NCBI GenBank assembly: GCA_023426505.1
Contig: JAFAAP010000149.1
Location: 1-5,745, forward strand
Direction: 5' to 3'
Length of the DNA stretch: 5,745 bases
From: Pseudomonadota bacterium
GTDB lineage: Bacteria > Pseudomonadota > Alphaproteobacteria > Rhizobiales > Beijerinckiaceae
Shown here: piece after piece, positions 1 through 4,990 of the stretch
Position numbering within the stretch: the first letter of the stretch is position 1
Layout of the letters: each line of letters begins with the position of its first letter
The notes under the pieces: generated by a model
Databases searched by the model: none
What the model saw: only the letters and a program-made list of their open reading frames with translations
What the model was told of the DNA's origin: nothing
Made by a program: the position numbers and the translations under genes

Positions 1-34
1 AGGCGCCCAGCAGGGTCAGGTGAATCTTGGCCAT
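1..34 (-). CDS. 5' end of a gene running off the left edge (first 11 codons)
   Basis: An ATG at 34-32 begins a reading frame MAKIHLTLLGA that continues past the window edge. The start is supported by a strong ribosome binding site, AGGAG at 45-41, six bases upstream. It lies downstream of a 31-base ECF-type promoter at 149-119 with nothing else between them. A lysine near the start followed by a run of hydrophobic residues would fit the beginning of a signal peptide or membrane segment, but 11 residues are too few to say more. The product cannot be identified. It is probably transcribed separately from the DUF488 gene upstream, because it has its own promoter and a 157-base gap. Confidence 0.7.
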   Translation of the reverse strand, partial: MAKIHLTLLGA

Positions 35-40
35 CGTTCT

Positions 41-45
41 CTCCT
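41..45 (-). promoter_or_regulatory. Ribosome binding site of the left-edge partial gene
   Basis: AGGAG on the minus strand, six bases before the ATG at 34. It is a near-ideal Shine-Dalgarno sequence and is the main reason for calling a gene from only 11 visible codons. Confidence 0.7.
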
Positions 46-51
46 TCGATC

Positions 52-68
52 GATGCGGGTCCCGCATC
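52..68. repeat. 17-base near-perfect palindrome in the leader of the partial gene
   Basis: GATGCGGG (52-59), one base, then CCCGCATC (61-68): 8-base arms around a single central base. It sits five bases upstream of the ribosome binding site of the left-edge gene. As RNA it can form a 7-bp hairpin with a 3-base loop; as DNA it could be a dimeric regulator's operator. The sequence alone does not decide between these. Confidence 0.5.
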
Positions 69-96
69 CGGGTCGCTGGCGGCACCCGGTCTCCGA

Positions 97-110
97 TGGC
101 GGGTCCGCCA
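97..110. repeat. 14-base inverted repeat near the predicted transcription start of promoter A
   Basis: TGGCGG (97-102), two bases, then CCGCCA (105-110). It lies just downstream of the -10 element of the promoter at 149-119, so it is expected to overlap the transcription start and first leader bases. It shares the central GCGGGTCC stretch with the palindrome at 52-68, which may reflect related binding sites or simply GC-rich composition. Confidence 0.4.
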
Positions 111-118
111 ACCGCACC

Positions 119-149
119 ATTGGATGCTGCGGCTCATGGAAGGTTCCCG
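119..149 (-). promoter_or_regulatory. ECF-type promoter A (upstream of the left-edge gene)
   Basis: Minus-strand CGGGAACCTT (149-140), 14 bases, then ATCCAAT (125-119). In RpoE terms this is GAACCT, 16 bases, TCCAA. The layout is identical to the promoters at 2545-2515 and 4986-4956. A run of six A residues on the minus strand (156-151) lies just upstream of the -35 element, as is common at RpoE-type promoters. The expected leader is roughly 75-80 bases and contains the two inverted repeats at 97-110 and 52-68. Confidence 0.75.
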
Positions 150-191
150 GTTTTTTCGGAAGCGGAGCCAGGACAGGCGGGCGCCCCGGTC

Positions 192-806
192 TCATGGACA
201 CAGAGATTTCTCCCTCGGGGCAGACTGGGAGCCCGGCACGCTTGGGAGACGGTCCAGCCGAGGCCCCTCAGGATACGTGCGCGGGGGATAGACAAGTCCG
301 TCCGGGGATGGGCGGGCTCCGGGCGTCAGCAACGCCGCGTCGATCTTTCCCGGGCCGAGAATGTGAAACACAGAGTGGCCGGAAGCGAGCAGGTAATCGG
401 CAATGATCCGGCGATGACACCGCCACCACACCGCCTCGGCGCACATGATCGCCGTGATGCTCCGATTGCCGAGGTCAGTCAGGCGGTCGAGTCCCTCCCG
501 GAACCGGTCCGTTAGGGCGTAGTCGGCATAGTTCCGGAAGCTTGCGTTCTCCCAATATGCGTTGGGGGAGGGCTCAACCAAGCGCTGCTTGCCGCGCAGC
601 CCGCCGAGCTCGGCGATATGCTCATATCCGATCTGATACTCTGCGAGACTCTCCGGCAGGACATCGCGGTTGAACTGCGGGTTCGTCCGGGAGCGCGGCA
701 CCGTTCTGACATCCACCACAAGACCGACGTTCGCCTTGCGAAGGAGATCCACGAACTCCGGGATAGAGCGGGTGGAGTGCCCGATGGTGTAGAACAGGTG
801 TGCCAT
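192..806 (-). CDS. DUF488 domain protein
   Basis: This 204-residue protein has the hallmarks of the DUF488 family. YTIGHSTRS at 6-14 is the usual N-terminal signature. It is followed by DVRTVPRSR (32-40) with NPQFN, an ELGG motif (66-69), and a conserved MCAE...WWRCHRR segment (121-133) with Cys122, Glu124, Cys130 and His131. The biochemical function of the family is not established. About 40 C-terminal residues after the domain (165-204) are rich in Pro, Arg and Ser and probably disordered. The start is five bases after the PAS gene's stop and has only a weak ribosome binding site, so translation is likely coupled to that gene. It appears to be the last gene of the sigma factor cluster. No clear terminator follows. 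Confidence 0.9.
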   Translation of the reverse strand: MAHLFYTIGHSTRSIPEFVDLLRKANVGLVVDVRTVPRSRTNPQFNRDVLPESLAEYQIGYEHIAELGGLRGKQRLVEPSPNAYWENASFRNYADYALTDRFREGLDRLTDLGNRSITAIMCAEAVWWRCHRRIIADYLLASGHSVFHILGPGKIDAALLTPGARPSPDGLVYPPRTYPEGPRLDRLPSVPGSQSAPREKSLCP

Positions 807-811
807 GCCGG

Positions 812-1249
812 TCAGTGGGGGCTCGGAGGTGTGGTTGCCTCGGCGAGCTTTTTCTTCAAGCCTCTGATCTCCTCGAAGCGGCTGGTCACGTCGCGCATCA
901 CTGTGGCGAGGCCCTGCATCTGTCCCTGCTCATCCTTGAGCGGCACGATGGTGAACTCCAGCAAGACCCGCTGGCCATCCTTGCGGACGCCCGGCACGGA
1001 CAGGAGGTTGCCTGCGCCGTAATGGCTCTCGCCAGTGGCCATGACGCGGCGGAAGCCCTCGTGCCGCGCCGGCAGGCGCTCGGGGATGATGATGTCCAGT
1101 GACTGTCCGAGCGCCTCGTCGGCATGGTGGCCGAAGATCCGCTCCGCGCCGGGGTTCCACATGCGGATGATTCCATCCCGGTTCGTCGCCACTATGGCGT
1201 CAGCGGCAGCGGAAAGGATGGATTCGGCAACAAGTCGGGTCAGATCCAT
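812..1249 (-). CDS. Stand-alone PAS domain (S-box) sensor protein
   Basis: A 145-residue protein made almost entirely of one PAS domain. Residues 8-100 carry typical PAS features: AAADAIVATNRDG, WNPGAERIFG (31-40), the ALGQS and IIPERL segments, then VRKDGQRV and EFTIVPL. A PAC-like end, GLATVMRDVT (113-122), leads into a charged helix (FEEIRGLKKKL) and a Pro-rich tail. There is no kinase, GGDEF, HTH or other output domain, so it probably acts by binding a partner. His63 in PARHEGF falls where FixL-type PAS domains have their haem-ligating histidine; this comes from motif alignment by eye, and the FixL distal arginine is not obvious. The ATG is preceded by GGAGG at five bases. The gene lies 40 bases after the DUF2231 gene. 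Confidence 0.88.
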   Translation of the reverse strand: MDLTRLVAESILSAAADAIVATNRDGIIRMWNPGAERIFGHHADEALGQSLDIIIPERLPARHEGFRRVMATGESHYGAGNLLSVPGVRKDGQRVLLEFTIVPLKDEQGQMQGLATVMRDVTSRFEEIRGLKKKLAEATTPPSPH

Positions 1250-1285
1250 CCTCGCCTCCGTTCAAATCGTGGCGCAAAGAGCACT

Positions 1286-1306
1286 CGGATCAGGTCCCCT
1301 GATCCG
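1286..1306 (-). terminator. Stem-loop at the 3' end of the DUF2231 gene
   Basis: A perfect 9-bp inverted repeat, CGGATCAGG (1286-1294) and CCTGATCCG (1298-1306), around a 3-base centre. It spans the DUF2231 stop codon. On the minus strand it is followed only by AGTGCTCTTTG, with no real U-tract, so a strong intrinsic terminator is unlikely. Partial termination or mRNA stabilisation within the operon is more plausible. The structure is clear; the role is inferred. Confidence 0.45.
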
Positions 1307-1766
1307 ACACGGCGACCCGGTGGCGGTAGACCATCTCCCACCCGCGCCAGCCAGTGTAGAGCAGGAGGAGAACGACGACGAGCGAGATGAGAAGTCCCGT
1401 GGGCAGCACGGCGGCGTCGCCGGCCTCGTAGCGGCGGTACCAGTTCCACAACGAGAGAAGGACCACAACGACGTTGCCCACCATGTGGTGCCAGGCCGCC
1501 GACAGGCTGCGGATCCGCCGGTCGCCCAGGAAGTCAGTCAGGCCGGCAACGGCCGCGAGCGCCGCCATGACGAGCGCGGCGCCCAAGAGATACAGCGAGG
1601 CCGTGCTCCAGGCGCTGTTGCCGGTGTTCCAGAAGAGCAGGTCACACACGAGGGTGACCACGAGGAAGGCGACCGGAAACGGGATTAGCATCGGGTGCAG
1701 CGGGTGTCCGGCTATCTGCGCCGTGCTTTGGGGATTGCCTGTCCGGATCGGGTTCTCGGCTCGCAT
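1290..1766 (-). CDS. DUF2231 family inner-membrane protein
   Basis: Numbered from the ATG at 1766, this is a 158-residue protein with four predicted membrane helices (about 27-47, 56-79, 92-111 and 122-138). The GHPLHPMLIPFP segment (20-31) is the DUF2231 signature; GLTDF, WHHMVGN (92-98) and a YTGWRGWEMVY end (137-147) also fit. The recurring histidines (21, 24, 93, 94) could bind a metal or haem, but no function is established. I chose 1766 because GGAGG lies five bases upstream; an in-frame ATG at 1778 would add four residues with a poorer site. It starts 15 bases after the sigma factor's stop, where an anti-sigma gene would often be, and is almost certainly co-transcribed with it. A role in controlling the sigma factor is possible but unproven. 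Confidence 0.88.
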   Translation of the reverse strand: MRAENPIRTGNPQSTAQIAGHPLHPMLIPFPVAFLVVTLVCDLLFWNTGNSAWSTASLYLLGAALVMAALAAVAGLTDFLGDRRIRSLSAAWHHMVGNVVVVLLSLWNWYRRYEAGDAAVLPTGLLISLVVVLLLLYTGWRGWEMVYRHRVAVSDQGT

Positions 1767-1781
1767 GATGTCCTCCATTGC

Positions 1782-2492
1782 TCACTCAGTGGGATGCTCG
1801 GGCATTCCGAGCCGCTCCAGTACGGTGTCCGTGATCCGGGCGCAGCGGGCGCCGGCGCACGGAAAGACCTCACTCACCGCGGCTGAGAGGGTTCTGTCGA
1901 GGGATTGCCGCAGGAGACGACGGGCGCGGTGAAGCCGTGTCTTCACCGTCTCGGGCCGCAGGCCCAGCTGAGACGCGGTCTCCTCGATGCTCATCTCCTC
2001 GATGTCGCGGAGGACAAAGACCATGCGGAAGGAATCGGGCAACTGGTCCACTGCGCGTTCGAGCAGGCGCCGCACCTGGGTCCGAGCGGCGGCAGCTTCC
2101 GGATCGCTGTCCTGGCGGGCCGACGGCAGGTAGATCACGCGGGCCTCTCCTTGTTCGCTGATGGCATCGATGTCTTTCAAACCAACTGTGATGCAGCGTC
2201 GTCGGAGTCGACCGAGCGCCTCGTTCAGCGCGATGCGCGTGAGCCACGTTGAGAGCTGGGCCTCGCCGCGGAAACCGTCGAGATGGGTGAAGGCGCGAAC
2301 GTAAGCCTCTTGCACCACGTCCTCGGCCTCAGCATCGTCGTGGAGAACGCTGCGGGCCACGCGGAACAGGCGGCGGTTGTGCCTTTGCATGATCAGCCGG
2401 ACCGCGGCCCCGTCCCGGTTGCGGGCCCGCTCAACCAGGGCCCCGTCGTCAAGGGTATCCAACGGCGCCGCCGCGACCGCTGCAATCTGCAT
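1782..2492 (-). CDS. ECF-family RNA polymerase sigma factor
   Basis: A 236-residue sigma-70 family protein of the ECF type. Region 2 covers about 25-98: the helix ending in DDAEAEDVVQEAYVRAF (52-68), then FRGEAQLSTWLTRIALNEAL for promoter melting and -10 contact. Region 4 covers about 138-195, with LPDSFRMVFVLRDIEEMSIEE and the helix-turn-helix LGLRPETVKTRLHRAR that reads the -35. A longer than usual tail (197-236) contains FPCAGARC, a Cys-x4-Cys pair (212, 217). An upstream in-frame ATG at 2516 would give 244 residues, but it lies inside the promoter's -10 element; the ATG at 2492 has AGGAG at seven bases. It heads the cluster with DUF2231, PAS and DUF488 genes and is probably autoregulated. 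No canonical zinc-finger or membrane anti-sigma gene is next to it. Confidence 0.93.
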   Translation of the reverse strand: MQIAAVAAAPLDTLDDGALVERARNRDGAAVRLIMQRHNRRLFRVARSVLHDDAEAEDVVQEAYVRAFTHLDGFRGEAQLSTWLTRIALNEALGRLRRRCITVGLKDIDAISEQGEARVIYLPSARQDSDPEAAAARTQVRRLLERAVDQLPDSFRMVFVLRDIEEMSIEETASQLGLRPETVKTRLHRARRLLRQSLDRTLSAAVSEVFPCAGARCARITDTVLERLGMPEHPTE

Positions 2493-2499
2493 GGCCAAG

Positions 2500-2504
2500 C
2501 TCCT
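2500..2504 (-). promoter_or_regulatory. Ribosome binding site that fixes the sigma factor start
   Basis: AGGAG on the minus strand, seven bases before the ATG at 2492. The alternative ATG at 2516 has no such site and overlaps the promoter's -10 element, so this site decides the start. Confidence 0.75.
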
Positions 2505-2514
2505 GCTTCTGCCC

Positions 2515-2545
2515 ATTAGATGGGGCCTCTCGACAAAGGTTCCCG
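2515..2545 (-). promoter_or_regulatory. ECF-type promoter B (upstream of the sigma factor gene)
   Basis: Minus-strand CGGGAACCTT (2545-2536), 14 bases, then ATCTAAT (2521-2515), that is GAACCT, 16 bases, TCTAA. This is the closest of the three copies to the RpoE-type consensus (GAACTT, about 16 bases, TCTAA/TCTGA). Its place just upstream of an ECF sigma gene is the usual arrangement for autoregulation. Transcription should begin around 2508-2510, giving a leader of under 20 bases. Confidence 0.8.
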
Positions 2546-2552
2546 AACCGCA

Positions 2553-2574
2553 TTGAAGGGGCAGAATCCTTCAA
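2553..2574 (-). terminator. Weak stem-loop at the end of the small membrane protein gene
   Basis: Seven-base arms TTGAAGG (2553-2559) and CCTTCAA (2568-2574) around an 8-base loop, overlapping the stop codon at 2571-2573. There is no U-tract on the minus strand. It may partly separate the glycosidase transcript from the sigma operon, but read-through is likely. Confidence 0.3.
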
Positions 2575-3119
2575 GATGACAGACGCCTGGGCGACGGGAG
2601 CGGGCGAAGTCTCTGTGCTTCGGCCGCGGCCTCCGGTCCTGTGGCGGCCAATCCAGGGCCCAGCTGACGGTCGAGGCTATTGTGAAGCCGATGATGAACG
2701 GGTGAAAACACGATCCCCAAAGCGAGACCCCAGAGCAGCTGGGCCAGCAGCAGTCCGGCAGCGGGATAGCCGCGCAGGATCGGCTGGTCCGGCAGCCATT
2801 GCAGCAGCGGGATCGGCCCGAGCATCCAAAGGACGAAGCCGAACGCCATCCCGAAGAGCCATCCGCCCCGCGGATCGTTGGCCGCGCGTTGGAACAGCCA
2901 GCCATATAGGACCCCGCCGACAAGCATCAGGCCGGTATAGGCGAAACCTGCAGCGACTACGGATATGCCGGTTGCCCTAGCGGGCACGTCGAGCGCCTGG
3001 AACCCGGCGAGGACCGCTAACGCTGGAACAGTGGCCGTCACGCCTGCGATAGCACCAGTCAACAGTGGTCGCTGCGTCGGTCCCGCATCGAGGCCATGGG
3101 CTTGGAGCATCCTAAGCAT
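2571..3119 (-). CDS. Small four-helix membrane protein, function unknown
   Basis: A 182-residue hydrophobic protein with about four membrane segments (roughly 19-43, 51-76, 86-107 and 120-140) and a cytoplasm-like Arg/Pro/Ala-rich tail (150-182). I do not recognise a named family. Its pattern resembles the first 155 residues of the upstream glycosidase fusion: a GAIAG segment in helix 1, G-x-x-Y-x-x-x-F at the end of helix 2, a GxxFxFV segment in helix 3, and L-x-W-G-x-x-L-G-x-x-[FY]-x-x-P in helix 4. The open frame extends upstream to 3356, but that part is antisense-like, Arg/Ser-rich shadow sequence over the glycosidase gene. The ATG at 3119 has GAGG at seven bases and overlaps the glycosidase stop by 8 bases, indicating coupled translation. 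A second ATG at 3110 is possible. Confidence 0.82.
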   Translation of the reverse strand: MLRMLQAHGLDAGPTQRPLLTGAIAGVTATVPALAVLAGFQALDVPARATGISVVAAGFAYTGLMLVGGVLYGWLFQRAANDPRGGWLFGMAFGFVLWMLGPIPLLQWLPDQPILRGYPAAGLLLAQLLWGLALGIVFSPVHHRLHNSLDRQLGPGLAATGPEAAAEAQRLRPLPSPRRLSS

Positions 3120-4914
3120 GGAGACGCCTCGCTTGCCGGTTCGTGATCTTCGCGGCTTCGTCCAGCACCACCTCGACGGACGGAGCCCCGTCGAGATCCG
3201 CACCGAAGAGACGCACGAGGTGCTGGTAAGCAAGGCCCACCATCCGCGGATCGCGGTTGAGATCAAACAGGCCAACCGGATTGACGTTGCCGAGCGGCTC
3301 CCGCAGGGCGATATCCCAGTCGGCCTGATCCGTGAGCGAGTACCAGGTGAAGCCAACCACCGGCACGCCGGTTTGACGGATCAGCTGCACATTGTGCCAC
3401 TGGCGCCAGAGCCAGCGCGGCCCGTCGCGGGCATCCATGCGGTTGGTCTCGGTGTGCATCATCGGCCGCCGGTAGCGCTGATAGTATTGGCCGGCGACGG
3501 CATACCACCCGAACAGCTCACCCAGCGCCTGCGCATGCCCGGTGCTGTCGATGAGCTTCTCGTTCCATTCGTAGTAGTCGACACCGAGAATGGCCCGCCG
3601 GCGCACGTCCTGCTGCATGAACCACGCATACTCCTCAGACGGCATACCGTGCTGGAGGAGATAGGCGCGCGTGTCCTCGTGCACCGGACGGGCGTAGAGA
3701 AGGTCCAGAGGCAGGAAGCGCCGCTCGTTCTCGAAGGCGGCGATGCGGCGGACCTCGGGATCAGGACAGCAGGGCTGATAGAACTCGCCGCTCTCGCTGT
3801 TGACGAAGATAGCATCGGGGCGTTCTTCCGCAATCGCCTGCATCATCAGCACGCTGGCTCTTGCAAGATGGCGTACGGCCGTGACGAAGGCGCGCTCATC
3901 GCCGCACTGCTCGTTCCACAATCCTTCGAGCGCGCTGAGCTTGGCGCACACATACATCTCGTTCACAGGCGTGTAGAACCGCACCCACGGATAGCGTTGG
4001 GCGAACGCCCGGGCGTAATCAGCGAGCGCCTGCGGCACCTCCGGGTTCTGGAAGTTCTGCAGCCAGTCGGGCAGGCCGAAATGGCACAGGTCCATGATCG
4101 GCACGAGGCCGAGCCGCTGCATCTCGGTGCCCACCTCGTCCAGGAAGGCCCAATCATATTGGCCTCGACCCCGATGGATCAGATGCAGGGGAGGGCCGTA
4201 GCGCAGATAGCGTAGGCCGAGGTCCCGCACGAGTTGCAGGTCGGTGCGCCAGTGGCGGTAATGGCCGCAGGCCGCCATCTGGTCCATGCGCCATCGTCCG
4301 CCCTCAAGGGTGGGATAGCTGCACTCGATGCCGGTAGCGAACATGAACCGGTGATCGGCCGGCGCGGGAGCCACGCTGACGAATGGGCCCGAGCCATGAG
4401 GCCGATGGCTCAGGCGCGGCGGACGGTCTGCCGGGTAGCCGACAGGCCGGGTGTAGAGCAGGCCCAGCACCGTGCCCCAGATCAGGTGGCCGACGGCAAT
4501 CGAAAGGGGTTCATGCACTCCACCTCTCAAGCCGAACAATCCGGAAGCGGACATCTGGCCGCTTTGGACGAGCGGGTGCATCAGGTCGAACTGCGGATGC
4601 ATGATAAAGATCGCCAGCGGCATCGGCACGAAGGCGAACATCAGGCCCTGGAAGGCCGGGCGCAGCGGCAGGACGGACCAGAAGAAGTAGGCGTAGAACA
4701 CGGCCCAGATCGCACCGACCAACAGGTGCAACAGCATGCCCATTGTCCAGGACATCCAGGGGGCGGCATGGGGGAGCACCAGTGTTCCGAGCGTCATGAC
4801 AAGGTCAAAGAAGGGCACGCCGGCCCAGATTAGAGACCGAGCGACGATTTCCCAGACGATGGCGCCTGCCATGCCGGCGAAAACCGCCTTCGAGTAGGCA
4901 ACCGAGCGGATCAT
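3112..4914 (-). CDS. Membrane-domain / family 1 glycoside hydrolase-like fusion protein
   Basis: A 600-residue protein in two parts. Residues 1-155 form about four membrane helices (roughly 11-33, 55-80, 87-106 and 137-154). A Pro-rich linker (160-188) follows. Residues 190-570 form a GH1-like barrel. LCHFGLPDWL (276-285) matches the LYHWDLPQ motif with its substrate-binding His278. YTPVNE (314-319) matches TFNEP and gives Glu319 as acid/base. HTETN (487-491) matches TENG and gives Glu489 as nucleophile. TWYSLTDQADW (523-533) matches the WSLxDNFEW region. Both catalytic glutamates are present, so activity is plausible; the substrate is unknown. The catalytic part, about 380 residues, is shorter than a typical GH1 enzyme (about 450). 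With a basic N-terminus and an even helix count, the enzyme domain is predicted to be cytoplasmic. AGAGGA ends only one base before the ATG, which is unusually close. The gene is driven by promoter C. Confidence 0.87.
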   Translation of the reverse strand: MIRSVAYSKAVFAGMAGAIVWEIVARSLIWAGVPFFDLVMTLGTLVLPHAAPWMSWTMGMLLHLLVGAIWAVFYAYFFWSVLPLRPAFQGLMFAFVPMPLAIFIMHPQFDLMHPLVQSGQMSASGLFGLRGGVHEPLSIAVGHLIWGTVLGLLYTRPVGYPADRPPRLSHRPHGSGPFVSVAPAPADHRFMFATGIECSYPTLEGGRWRMDQMAACGHYRHWRTDLQLVRDLGLRYLRYGPPLHLIHRGRGQYDWAFLDEVGTEMQRLGLVPIMDLCHFGLPDWLQNFQNPEVPQALADYARAFAQRYPWVRFYTPVNEMYVCAKLSALEGLWNEQCGDERAFVTAVRHLARASVLMMQAIAEERPDAIFVNSESGEFYQPCCPDPEVRRIAAFENERRFLPLDLLYARPVHEDTRAYLLQHGMPSEEYAWFMQQDVRRRAILGVDYYEWNEKLIDSTGHAQALGELFGWYAVAGQYYQRYRRPMMHTETNRMDARDGPRWLWRQWHNVQLIRQTGVPVVGFTWYSLTDQADWDIALREPLGNVNPVGLFDLNRDPRMVGLAYQHLVRLFGADLDGAPSVEVVLDEAAKITNRQARRLHA

Positions 4915-4955
4915 GTCCTCTTCATCCGTGCCTGGTGAGGCCTTGGTGAATGACG

Positions 4956-4986
4956 ATTGGATCGAAAGAAGCCACGAAGGTTCCCG
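4956..4986 (-). promoter_or_regulatory. ECF-type promoter C (upstream of the glycosidase fusion)
   Basis: Minus-strand CGGGAACCTT (4986-4977), 14 bases, then ATCCAAT (4962-4956), that is GAACCT, 16 bases, TCCAA. The -35 element begins four bases after the ankyrin gene's stop codon, so the promoter fills the gap between the two genes. The expected leader to the ATG at 4914 is about 35 bases. It matches promoter A at both conserved boxes and promoter B at all but one base of the boxes. Confidence 0.78.
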
Positions 4987-4990
4987 GATC

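Noticed and set aside
119..149. Assigning the promoters to the EcfG general stress sigma factor (GGAAC, 16-17 bases, CGTT)
   Set aside because: The -35 box fits, but none of the three sites has CGTT at the expected spacing, while all three have TCYAA at the RpoE-type spacing. EcfG control is less likely.
27..515. Plus-strand open frames over the left intergenic region and the DUF488 gene
   Set aside because: They are antisense to a well-supported DUF488 gene and have no domain or good ribosome binding site.
500..520. GGAACC on the plus strand as another ECF promoter
   Set aside because: It lies inside the DUF488 gene in antisense direction, with no ATCYAAT at the right spacing and no gene downstream on that strand.
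2516..2923. A 135-residue minus-strand frame inside the small membrane protein gene
   Set aside because: It is another frame of the same DNA with Ser/Arg/Cys-rich low-information sequence. The hydrophobic four-helix frame is the credible product.
3120..3356. Upstream extension of the small membrane protein to an ATG at 3356
   Set aside because: The extra 79 residues overlap the glycosidase coding sequence, are rich in Arg, Ser and Thr, and have no family resemblance. The ATG at 3119 has a good ribosome binding site and the usual short overlap.
2965..4215. A 416-residue open frame on the plus strand opposite the glycosidase gene
   Set aside because: It is the antisense shadow of the GH1 fusion gene, which has clear catalytic motifs. 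The shadow shows no recognisable domain and arises from GC-rich codon use.
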